A program made the position numbers and the translations under genes. 49,833 nt of DNA from Merdicola sp905200315 (GTDB lineage: Bacteria > Bacillota > Clostridia > TANB77 > CAG-508), in NCBI GenBank assembly GCA_902461935.1, contig CABPZP010000012.1, positions 1 to 49,833 of the forward strand, given 5' to 3'. Positions 28,070 through 36,498 of this stretch are shown piece after piece. Position 1 is the first letter of the stretch, and every line of letters starts with the position of its first letter. Below the pieces are notes generated by a model, which ran no database searches, was not told where the DNA came from, and worked only from the letters and a program-made list of their open reading frames with translations.

Positions 28070-28098
28070 TATTTTGTCAAAAAAGGAAATTTTTATTC
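28070..28098 (-). promoter_or_regulatory. Candidate forespore (sigma-G-like) promoter of spoVT
   Basis: On the minus strand GAATA, exactly 17 nt, then CAAAATA resembles the sigma-G pattern (GnATR and CATnnTA), with one mismatch in the -10. A TTGACA overlaps the spacer but lacks a good -10 at the right distance. spoVT is known to be sigma-G controlled in Bacillus; that supports the reading but does not prove it. Confidence 0.35.
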
Positions 28099-28113
28099 AA
28101 AAATTATTTTTCT

Positions 28114-30084
28114 TTATTCTTCTCTTCTTCCTAAGAATGGTGTTTTATATTTATCTAAAATATAACCCAATTCTTTAGAAAAGTCTTTTAACATTACAAT
28201 TTTTATTGATATGTCTTTTCCGTGGATGTATTCGTCCATTATTTGTTTTAGTTGTTTTATGTTTTTCATTTCTGGTTCTATTTCTTTTGTGTATTTTTCT
28301 GCTCTTTTTACTAGTTTTTCTTTTATTGTTACTATATCTTCGTTGCTTGCACATGATATTCTTTGGAATATTTGGTATGCGTCGTAATATTTGAATATTG
28401 GAACGTTCATACATTCTTTGTCAAATTTTTCGTAGAATACTTCCATTTTCATTGGGATGTATTTGAATATTTCTTCTGCCTTTTCTCTAAGCATTTTTTC
28501 TCTTAAATTTAAGTTTAATTCATTAAATTGTTTTAGAATTTCTTCCATATCTTCATTCATTTCACCATCTACAGTAATTTTAGCTAATTCTTCTTCAACA
28601 TTATCACAGTATTTAGATTTTAGCGAAGATATATTCATACCGTTTAAAAATACGCTTTTTATTGTTTTTGTATCATACATAATTAAGCCTTTTTTTGCAA
28701 AGTAGTTGAAGTATGCGTATAGTTTAACTACATCTATTAATTCTAATTCTCCATTTTTTACGTTGTTTAATATAGCATCCATTGCAGGTGCAAATTGGTC
28801 GTCTGGTATTTTCCAGTATTCTTCTGTAAGTAATCTTTTATATGCTGGAAGTTTGTCTAAATCTACTGTATTTATAATAACTTCCATATCTCTTTTAAAT
28901 GTTTTCATATCAAAAATACGTGTACGTACATATTTTTCAATAAATTTGAAGAATCTATATTCAGCTTTAAAATTATAATAATAATTACTATCAAATTCTT
29001 TTATATAGAATTGTCTATTATCTGATAATACTCTTGATGATACTAAAATTGATTTATATTCTTCATTGTTCTCTATATTTATAAATTTATCCTTAGTAAT
29101 TTTTCCTGCTTTTATTTCGAAAGAAACTGCTATTGTGAAAATAAGCATTGTTTGCATAACTCTATTGCTTGTATTAGGGTAATTTTTGCTTACCATTTCA
29201 TATATTTTTTTGAAGTCGTTTAATGCATGTTTTAATATACGTAAATTTCGTGTTCCACTTTTATTAAATGTTGAAATAATTAAGCCTGTATTTTCTCTTA
29301 AAAATCTTATTAATTCTGGATAGTTTTCATATCTCATAAGAAGCCCATTTATTATATAATTAAATTCTGGTGAATATTCAAATGTTTCTCCTATTAATTT
29401 TTCTTTTATTCGTTCATATTCGTTTGCTTTATCGAAAACATATTCTATTTTATCTTTTATTTGCTCAACCATCGGTCTATCCGTTTTGGTTAAAGCACCT
29501 TCTTTATCTAAAAGATAGGTTGCAATAAAGGTTTTCATTTCTACATTTGAATTTTTTATTTTTGTAGATAGTTCTTTTTCATTACATATAATAATTGTTT
29601 TTATATGGTCATGTTCAACGAAATTATTTATATATCCTAAAATATCTATAACATCTACATTTGCTCTTTCTAGGTCATCAAAACACAATATTTTATCATC
29701 TGTAGAGAAAAATTTAGCATAATCTATTTTATCTCCATTTTGTGTAACTCCAAAAAAGTTTGCCATATCAAGACCTGTTTTAGCATATTCTGGAATTGAA
29801 GTTTGTCCATGTGAATTCATATATTTTCTTAAATTTTTATCCATTAGTTGTGTTGTTTCTATAAATATTTTTTTGCTTATATCTTCTAGGTTAGAAATAC
29901 CATACAAAGACATATAAATTGTAGTATATTGCTTACCATTTATTTGCATAGATTCTATTTTATTACGTACTTTATGGTTCCAAAAATAAGTTTTTCCGCT
30001 TCCCCATTCGCCATTTATCATTATTGCATAATCTGTATAATCTGACCTTATATAATCTAAAATGCTTTCAACTAAATCTTCCAT
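28114..30084 (-). CDS. KAP-type P-loop NTPase
   Basis: A 656-residue protein with Walker A GEWGSGKT at 25-32, Walker B KILCFDDLER at 131-140 and an IIICNEKEL sensor strand near 165-173, typical of KAP NTPases. No membrane helices split the NTPase domain, unlike many family members. Residues 200-656 are helical and of no known family to me. KAP proteins include phage-exclusion and membrane-associated signalling ATPases, but nothing here ties this gene to defence. It stands between spoVT and comF with a strong RBS (GGAGG). Confidence 0.75.
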   Translation of the reverse strand: MEDLVESILDYIRSDYTDYAIMINGEWGSGKTYFWNHKVRNKIESMQINGKQYTTIYMSLYGISNLEDISKKIFIETTQLMDKNLRKYMNSHGQTSIPEYAKTGLDMANFFGVTQNGDKIDYAKFFSTDDKILCFDDLERANVDVIDILGYINNFVEHDHIKTIIICNEKELSTKIKNSNVEMKTFIATYLLDKEGALTKTDRPMVEQIKDKIEYVFDKANEYERIKEKLIGETFEYSPEFNYIINGLLMRYENYPELIRFLRENTGLIISTFNKSGTRNLRILKHALNDFKKIYEMVSKNYPNTSNRVMQTMLIFTIAVSFEIKAGKITKDKFINIENNEEYKSILVSSRVLSDNRQFYIKEFDSNYYYNFKAEYRFFKFIEKYVRTRIFDMKTFKRDMEVIINTVDLDKLPAYKRLLTEEYWKIPDDQFAPAMDAILNNVKNGELELIDVVKLYAYFNYFAKKGLIMYDTKTIKSVFLNGMNISSLKSKYCDNVEEELAKITVDGEMNEDMEEILKQFNELNLNLREKMLREKAEEIFKYIPMKMEVFYEKFDKECMNVPIFKYYDAYQIFQRISCASNEDIVTIKEKLVKRAEKYTKEIEPEMKNIKQLKQIMDEYIHGKDISIKIVMLKDFSKELGYILDKYKTPFLGRREE

Positions 30085-30101
30085 ATGTATTCCTCCTATT
30101 T

Positions 30102-30740
30102 TTAATCTTTTGCTATTGTTATAATTCCAATTTGCTTTGCACCTGCACTTTTTAATAATTTGCTACATTCTTTAGCGGTACTTCCTGTTGTATATACATC
30201 ATCTAATATAACTATTTTCTTATTTTTTACTTCAGTTTCATTTTTTATAGCGTACGCTCCTTTTAAATTATTTTTTCTTTCTGCTTTATTTAATGTACTC
30301 TGTGGAACTGTATTTTTTATTTTAAAAAGAACGTTGTTATTTAGTTCTAAACTTTCAATATTGCCCGCTAATTCCTTTGCTATAAGCAATGTTTGGTTAT
30401 AGCCTCTTTCTTTAAACCTTTGTTTAGAAATTGAAACTGGAATGATTATATCATAACTTTTTATAAATCTATATATTTTTTTATTTTTTAATATAATTTT
30501 GGCAAAGAAATTGTATAAATATGCTTTATCTCTAAATTTGTAATGTATAATTTTTTCTCTTATTATTCCTTTATAGTCAAAAATATATAAATGCTTATTA
30601 TAATAATTATTTTTTACATTTATAATTTTCACTTTTTCTATTTTATATAAATTATTTAAGCAATTGTTACAAATTGCTTCTCTCGAAATTTTATTGCATA
30701 TTCCACATTTTACAGGGAACAAAAAGTTCAAAAAATCCAT
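30102..30740 (-). CDS. comF: ComF family phosphoribosyltransferase-like protein
   Basis: A 212-residue protein with four N-terminal cysteines in a zinc-ribbon arrangement (CGIC...CNNC), PVSISKQRFKERGYNQ in the middle and the PRPP-binding VILDDVYTTGSTA near 180-192. ComFC proteins act in natural competence and have a PRTase fold. The ATG at 30740 is chosen: AGAAAGG lies 9 nt before it but abuts the in-frame ATG at 30749. It follows recD2 by 67 nt, a gap that holds a dispersed hairpin. Confidence 0.9.
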   Translation of the reverse strand: MDFLNFLFPVKCGICNKISREAICNNCLNNLYKIEKVKIINVKNNYYNKHLYIFDYKGIIREKIIHYKFRDKAYLYNFFAKIILKNKKIYRFIKSYDIIIPVSISKQRFKERGYNQTLLIAKELAGNIESLELNNNVLFKIKNTVPQSTLNKAERKNNLKGAYAIKNETEVKNKKIVILDDVYTTGSTAKECSKLLKSAGAKQIGIITIAKD

Positions 30741-30785
30741 TACGCACATCCTTTCTGCCCCCTTAATATATATAATGTTTTATTT

Positions 30786-30812
30786 GGGCGGACAGAGGCG
30801 TCCGCCCCTACA
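30786..30812. repeat. Dispersed GC-rich hairpin repeat, copy B
   Basis: Stem, loop and CTACA tail are identical to copy A. Its CTA (30808-30810), read on the minus strand, is the TAG stop codon of recD2, so the repeat ends that gene. Confidence 0.85.
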
Positions 30813-33015
30813 ATTGCATTAATTTATATGCAAGCCCTGTATTTCTATTTTTATTATTATCATTATTAATCATATAATCAATTGTTCTATTGCTACCAAT
30901 AATTATTAACAGTTCTTTTGCTCTTGTTATACTTGTATATAATAAATTTCTTGTTAATAGCATTGGATATGCTGGCGGAATTGCTATTATTACAACATCA
31001 AACTCGCTCCCTTGAGATTTATGTATTGTAATACTGTATGCATGCTCTAATTGGTCTAAATCTGAATATAAATACCATGCTGTTTTTCCATCATCAAATT
31101 TTACTCTTATTTGTTTTTCTTCTTCATTAACCTTTTGAATTCTTCCAAGTTCACCGTTAAAAATTCCTGTTCCATTTTCTTCTTGCTTTTCCCAATATAA
31201 GTCGTAATTATTTTTAGTTTGCATTACTCTGTCGCCTTCTCTAAAAATAATTTCTCCACTTTTCTTTTCTCTTTTTCCAACTACAGATGGGTTAAGTTCT
31301 TTTTGCAATACTTTGTTTAGTTCTTTTGTGCCTAACATTCCTCTTTTAGTTGGCGTTAAAATTTGTATATTGTCAAAAAAGTTATAGTTTCCGTAATTTT
31401 GTAATCTTCCTTTGCATAATGAAACTAATTCATATAGCATTTTTTCTTGGCTATTTTCATTTATATAGAAAAAATCTTGCTTTAATTCATCTTCTGATTC
31501 ATTTGATTTTATAAATTGATTTCCTTCATTTACTCTATGTGCATTTAATATTATTTTACTTTTTGCAGCTTGTCTAAAAATTTCATTTAAGTGTATTGTT
31601 TCAATTGCTCCAGATTCTATTATGTCTTTTAAAATGTTCCCTGGTCCTACAGACGGTAATTGGTCTGCATCTCCTACTAAAACTAATTTTGTTCCCAAAT
31701 ACACTGCCTTTAGTAAATAATTCATTAAAAACATATCTACCATAGATATTTCATCTACAACAATTACATCTGCATCTATTGGTGTAATATTACTATTATT
31801 TACATTTTTTACATCGTCTTCTATTTTTCCAATTTCTAAGAGCCTATGCAGAGTTTTTGCTTCTTCTCCTGTGGTTTCTGTAATTCTTTTGGCTGCTCTA
31901 CCAGTTGGAGCACATAACACAACTTTTTTTCCATGAATTTTATAAATATCTATTAATGTTTTTATTATTGTTGTTTTACCTGTTCCTGGTCCACCTGTAA
32001 TAACTGTTACGTTATTTTCATTTACTTTTTTTATTGCTTCCTTTTGTTTTTCAGATAGTTGTATTGAATTTGCTTTTTCTGCTTTTTCAAGTTCTATTTC
32101 AAAATTATTAATTCTTTTTATATTTTTGGAATTTTGTAGTGTTAATAGTTTTTGAGCTATATTGTTTTCTGCGTCGTAAAAATATTTTAAATATACCCAT
32201 TCTTCTTCATTTCTTTTTTCTATTTCAATTTCTTCTTTTATTAATAATTCTCGCAAAGCTTCTTCAATTATATCTGTATTTACGCCTAATAAATCGCTTA
32301 CATATTTTATTAAATTTTGTTTTAATGTACAACAATGTCCATTTAAACTTATTTTTCCTAAACTAAATTTAACTCCACTTTTTACTCTTTTTGAGTTATC
32401 TAAGGACATTCCTAAGTCTAATGCCATTTTATCTATTTTTTTAAAATCAACATTTTGAATTATATCAACTAATATATATGGGTTGTTTTCTATTTCTTCT
32501 ATTGTGGCAGTTCCTAGTTCTTTATATATTTTTTTTGCACTCGAAACATTAATTCCAAACTTCTCTAAAAATCCAACTATTTGCCATAGCTCCCAGTTTT
32601 CTACAAATTCTTTACTCATTTCTTCTGCTCTTGCTTCTGTAATTCCTTTTATTTGAGCAAGTTTCTTTGGTTCAAATTTAAAAATATTTATTGTGTCTTC
32701 CCCAAAAGTTGCAACAATTCTTTTAGCTATAGAAGGTCCAATTCCTTTAATTGTTCCATTTGCTAAATAACGTTCTAAAGCATCTAAGGTTTGTGGCATA
32801 AGCTTTTCAAAGGTTTCTATTTTAAATTGTTCTCCATATTCTTGGTGAACAATATGCTTTCCAAACATTTTTAAAGTATCTCCAATATTAATAAATGGAA
32901 GATATCCTGTTACAGTTATTTCTTCGCCTTCATTTGTTTCTACAACAGCAATAGTATAACTATTTACATCATTTTGAAAAATAAATTCAATTATTTGACC
33001 TTGTAATTCTTCCAA
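30808..33015 (-). CDS. recD2: RecD2-type ATP-dependent DNA helicase
   Basis: A 735-residue SF1B helicase with the long RecD2 N-terminal region (helix-hairpin-helix repeats near residues 75-200, e.g. GTIKGIGPSIAKRI), Walker A GGPGTGKTT near 339-347, VVDEISMVD for motif II and SITIHKSQGSEFD near the C terminus. RecD2 works 5' to 3' in DNA repair outside a RecBC complex. The start is TTG, with RBS AAAGAGGA 6 nt before it. The TAG stop is provided by a hairpin repeat, so the last residues may differ from those of relatives. Confidence 0.95.
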   Translation of the reverse strand: MEELQGQIIEFIFQNDVNSYTIAVVETNEGEEITVTGYLPFINIGDTLKMFGKHIVHQEYGEQFKIETFEKLMPQTLDALERYLANGTIKGIGPSIAKRIVATFGEDTINIFKFEPKKLAQIKGITEARAEEMSKEFVENWELWQIVGFLEKFGINVSSAKKIYKELGTATIEEIENNPYILVDIIQNVDFKKIDKMALDLGMSLDNSKRVKSGVKFSLGKISLNGHCCTLKQNLIKYVSDLLGVNTDIIEEALRELLIKEEIEIEKRNEEEWVYLKYFYDAENNIAQKLLTLQNSKNIKRINNFEIELEKAEKANSIQLSEKQKEAIKKVNENNVTVITGGPGTGKTTIIKTLIDIYKIHGKKVVLCAPTGRAAKRITETTGEEAKTLHRLLEIGKIEDDVKNVNNSNITPIDADVIVVDEISMVDMFLMNYLLKAVYLGTKLVLVGDADQLPSVGPGNILKDIIESGAIETIHLNEIFRQAAKSKIILNAHRVNEGNQFIKSNESEDELKQDFFYINENSQEKMLYELVSLCKGRLQNYGNYNFFDNIQILTPTKRGMLGTKELNKVLQKELNPSVVGKREKKSGEIIFREGDRVMQTKNNYDLYWEKQEENGTGIFNGELGRIQKVNEEEKQIRVKFDDGKTAWYLYSDLDQLEHAYSITIHKSQGSEFDVVIIAIPPAYPMLLTRNLLYTSITRAKELLIIIGSNRTIDYMINNDNNKNRNTGLAYKLMQL

Positions 33016-33122
33016 TTTTTTCCTCTTTTCTTCATCTCTTTTTCATTTTGCCATTGTATCATTTAACCTTAAAAAAAGCAATTAAAATTAATAAACCTAA
33101 AGAGTAATAAGTTACAGTTTAT

Positions 33123-33154
33123 AAAAAATAGTGGTCGACGTTCCCTGTCGACCA
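33123..33154 (-). terminator. Hairpin with T-run after the glycine-rich gene (diverged repeat copy H)
   Basis: An 8-bp stem (TGGTCGAC with GTCGACCA) and a 7-nt loop are followed on the minus strand by CTATTTTTT. It would end transcription of the glycine-rich surface gene before recD2. Read on the minus strand the stem and loop resemble repeat copy D (GGTCGACAG then CGTCGACC), so it may be a member of that family recruited as a terminator. The rest of the gap 33016-33195 shows nothing. Confidence 0.6.
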
Positions 33155-33334
33155 GCATGTTTTTGGTTTCTGTTTGATGTGAGATGTTTTTAATTTTATA
33201 TTAACTTATTTAGCTCTATAGCACTTTTATATTTACTACTTAAGTAGGTAATTACTGCATATCCATTTTCTAAGTTTTTCTTTATTATATCTTCTGAATT
33301 TCCATCTAAAACCACACAACTACTAAAAAATCTT

Positions 33335-33998
33335 CCAGAATAATGTATGTTTTTTTCTGTGTGTATTATATTGTTTTCAGTTGAATTTTCGTCTATTGCA
33401 TTACATCCTTCATATCCAGATATAAATGATGAGCCTCCGGCACCTGCTTCACACCCATCTGCATAATCACTAGTTGTACCTCCATAATATCCGGCTCCCG
33501 CTCCACCTACTCCGATCTGAATCTCCTACTCCATATCCATCTTGTCCTATTCCAAATTTGTAACCTGAATTTTGAGTTCCTGGTATAGAACTTACTCTAT
33601 TAGTTAATCCTTCAAGACCTCCTCCTGCTCCTCCAGAAGTTGCCCAAGATGAACCTCCGTCCTCCTGCTGCTACCATAATTCTCGATTTTAAACTTTCAA
33701 AGTTATTCCATTCTCCTGAAATTAATCTTATATCTGTTGCGCCTCCTCCGGCACCTGCTGCTTCATCATCTGAATGATCCCAAGTTCCAAGTCCGCCTCC
33801 ATTATATCCTCCTTTTGCGTCTTTTCCTACAACTGCATCTGCACCGTGACCGCCTACATAAACATATAATTTTTCTCCTTTTTTTAATTCTATTAAACCT
33901 GATATATATCCTCCATTTCCACCTGATGCACCTATACTCCCATTAATTCTTGAATATCCTCCCTTTGCTCCATAACATTCTATTTTATAATATCCTGT
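33335..33998. repeat. Tandem glycine-rich domain repeat, downstream copy
   Basis: This 664-bp stretch is repeated at 34174-34837, 839 bp away. The central ~360 bp (about 33523-33886) look identical in the two copies; the flanks carry scattered substitutions. It encodes the C-terminal glycine-rich domain of the surface protein. Confidence 0.9.
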
Positions 33999-34173
33999 TT
34001 TGGGCACATCATATTCTTCATAATTATTTTTAAAATTAAATTCTGTTTTTGAAAAGGTTTCTTCCTCAAAATCTTTTCCCAAAAATTGTATTGAAGCATA
34101 TCCATTTTGTGTATTTATTCGTGGAATTTTAGTATCATTTCCATCATACATAATAGCTTTCATAAATTTTTTC

Positions 34174-34837
34174 CCAGAATAATGTATGTTTTTTCCTGTG
34201 TGTATTATATTGTTTTCAGTTGAATTTTCGTCTATTGCGTTACATCCTTCATATCCAGATATAAATGATGAGCCTCCAGCACCTGCTTCACAATTATCTG
34301 CATAATCACTAGTTGTGCCTCCATAATATCCGGCTCCCGCTCCACCTACTCCGATTTGAAACTCCTACTCCATATCCATCTTGTCCTATTCCAAATTTGT
34401 AACCTGAATTTTGAGTTCCTGGTATAGAACTTACTCTATTAGTTAATCCTTCAAGACCTCCTCCTGCTCCTCCAGAAGTTGCCCAAGATGAACCTCCGTC
34501 CTCCTGCTGCTACCATAATTCTCGATTTTAAACTTTCAAAGTTATTCCATTCTCCTGAAATTAATCTTATATCTGTTGCGCCTCCTCCGGCACCTGCTGC
34601 TTCATCATCTGAATGATCCCAAGTTCCAAGTCCGCCTCCATTATATCCTCCTTTTGCGTCTTTTCCTACAACTGCATCTGCACCGTGACCGCCTACATAA
34701 ACATATAATTTTTCTCCTTTTTCTAAATATATTACTCCAAATGTATATCCGCCATTACCTCCTGTTGCACCTATGCTCCCATCAATTCTTGAATATCCAC
34801 CTTTTGCTCCATAGCATTCCATTTTATAATATCCTGA
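34174..34837. repeat. Tandem glycine-rich domain repeat, upstream copy
   Basis: The partner of 33335-33998. It encodes the first glycine-rich domain and shares both frame breaks with the other copy, one inside the identical core and one in the flank where the copies differ by two bases. Confidence 0.9.
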
Positions 34838-35396
34838 ATCTTTCGCTTCAAATTCTTGATATTCTCCTGTATATTCAAATTTTTCTTCTGCACCAATTTC
34901 TTGTGTATAATTATTTTCATCCGAAGATTCGATTTTTCCTACTAATTCTACAACTAATTTATCATCTATTTTAAATTTGTATCCTTTATAATTTACATAT
35001 ATAAAGTCTGAATTGGAAAAATCTTGATTTGCATTTTCAATTTTCGTATTATCAGGCATAAATAAAGAATATTCATCAGATTTTAATAATTTTTCAATTA
35101 TATCTTTTAATGTTGCCTGTCCATTTTTTTCTGTTTGAATATCCAAAACTTTTATTCTTAGTTCTTCTAATGCTTGACTTTTATTTGTTTCTTCTTTTGA
35201 TATATTTGCTTTTTCAAGTATTCCATTTTCTCCTATAACCATGTTTAGGGTTACACCTGCTAAGATTAGCAATACAATTATTGTTATTATTAGAGCAATT
35301 AAGGTAATGGCAGAATTAGACGTTGGACGTTGAAAGTTTGAGGTTAGATTGTTTGATTTTATTTTACCGAATATTTTTATATCATTTTTATTTTGC

Positions 35397-35423
35397 GGGC
35401 GGACAGAAGCGTCCGCCCCTACA
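35397..35423. repeat. Dispersed GC-rich hairpin repeat, copy C (inside a reading frame)
   Basis: Same 8-bp stem and CTACA tail as copy A, with loop AGAAGC. On the minus strand it is read in frame as VGADASVRP within the leader of the glycine-rich surface gene. Confidence 0.85.
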
Positions 35424-35627
35424 GCGTTTAATTTAATTTGTGTTAATGTTTCAATTAAATATTTATTTCTTATTTTGGTACCACAATTTGAGACATTTTT
35501 AAAAATGTCTCTTGCATATTTTATATTTTTGTTTTTATTTAAAACACCTGTGTGTATGTATGTGTGTACAGTTTCAACGTTTTTAGCGATTTTTATCAAT
35601 TTTTATCTTCCTCTCTTTTGTTTTTGC

Positions 35628-35643
35628 TCACAGCATGCTGTGA
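35628..35643. promoter_or_regulatory. 16-bp perfect palindrome upstream of the surface gene
   Basis: TCACAGCATGCTGTGA is a perfect palindrome 29 nt before the TTG start of the glycine-rich gene and 61 nt after the rlmB stop side. It could be an operator for a dimeric regulator, or another dispersed repeat; only one copy is present in this window. Confidence 0.35.
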
Positions 35644-35703
35644 CCTTATATTTTATTTTTCATTTGTATTTTACTTTAAATATTTTTTTATTGCAATAGC
35701 TTT

Positions 35704-36483
35704 TTATTTCCTTTGTTTAACTGCTTCATATATTACAATTCCTGCTGAAACTGAAGCATTTAATGATGTTACTTTTCCTTTCATTGGTATTTTTACTAAA
35801 AAGTCACAATTTTCTTTTACTAGTCTACTCATTCCAAAACCTTCGCTTCCAATTACTATTGCAAGTGAACCTTTTAAGTCTTGATTATAATAGTATGTAT
35901 CTGTGTCCATATCTGTTCCACATATCCATACTCCATTTTCTTTTAAGTAATTTATTGTTTCATTTAAATTATTTACTCTTGCAATTTTCATATGTTCTAC
36001 TGCCCCTGCTGAGGTTTTGTTTACAGTGCTATTTACAGATGCAGCTCTTCTTTTGGGTATTATTACTCCATTGCATCCTGCTGTTTCAGCAGTACGTATT
36101 ATTGAACCTAAATTATGTGGGTCTTCTATTCCATCTAATATTAAAATAAAAGGATCCTCCTTTTTACTTTTTGCATCTTCTAAAATATCTTCTACCTCGC
36201 AATATTCAAATGGAGGCACAATTGCAATAACCCCTTGACAATTTTCTGTTTGTGCCATTTCTTCTAATTGTCTTCTTTCTTTTTCTACAATTACTACTCT
36301 ATTTTCTTTTGCCATTGCTATTATTTTGTTTATAGAACCGTGCTTTTCACCTTTTGCAATAAATATTTTATTAATATCTTTTCCAGATTCTAAAAGTTCT
36401 ATAACAGAGTTTCTTCCTTCTACTTGATCATCATAAGTCTTTTCTTCTTTATAATTTGATTTTTTAAATTGATTATTTTTCAT
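35704..36483 (-). CDS. rlmB: 23S rRNA (guanosine-2'-O)-methyltransferase, TrmH family
   Basis: The 259 residues have an N-terminal substrate-binding domain (GRNSVIELLESG near 23-34) and a SPOUT domain with the three knot motifs: LDGIEDPHNLGSIIRTAE, IVIGSEGFGMSRLV and IPMKGKVTSLNASVSAGI at the C terminus. It methylates the ribose of a conserved G in 23S rRNA domain V. The N terminus is lysine-rich. RBS GAAAGGA precedes the ATG, and lepA lies 16 nt upstream, so both are probably cotranscribed. Confidence 0.92.
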   Translation of the reverse strand: MKNNQFKKSNYKEEKTYDDQVEGRNSVIELLESGKDINKIFIAKGEKHGSINKIIAMAKENRVVIVEKERRQLEEMAQTENCQGVIAIVPPFEYCEVEDILEDAKSKKEDPFILILDGIEDPHNLGSIIRTAETAGCNGVIIPKRRAASVNSTVNKTSAGAVEHMKIARVNNLNETINYLKENGVWICGTDMDTDTYYYNQDLKGSLAIVIGSEGFGMSRLVKENCDFLVKIPMKGKVTSLNASVSAGIVIYEAVKQRK

Positions 36484-36498
36484 TACAAATTTCCTTTC

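Larger units (their letters stand above)
33196..35599 (-). pseudogene. Frameshifted pilin-like surface protein with two tandem glycine-rich domains
   Basis: The frame starts at TTG 35599 (RBS GAGAGGAAG) and would end at TAA 33196 as about 800 residues once four shifts are corrected. Residues about 1-92 are a basic leader, interrupted by a hairpin repeat read in frame as VGADASVRPQ; then a pilin-like helix (ITLIALIITIIVLLILAGV), a short charged region, and two glycine-rich domains of the ALK/receptor-like type (YYKxECYGAKGGYSRI, GGHGADAVVGKDAKGG, AGAGGGATDIRLISG). In each domain the frame breaks twice, after MVAAGG and after GY-GVG-x-S, each time at a C before GGAG; adding two bases, as in GGCGGAG, restores the reading. 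The final segment ends SAIELNKLI. It could be a decayed gene, recoded, or mis-sequenced. Confidence 0.75.

Noticed and set aside
33196..34837. Tandem repeats as a CRISPR array or transposon
   Set aside because: The unit is about 660-840 bp, coding, and present twice; no short spaced repeats, transposase or terminal repeats were found.
34576..34974. Plus-strand Leu/His-rich reading frame, with a near copy at 33737-33946
   Set aside because: Both are antisense to the glycine-rich domain repeats; the similarity between them only reflects the DNA duplication.
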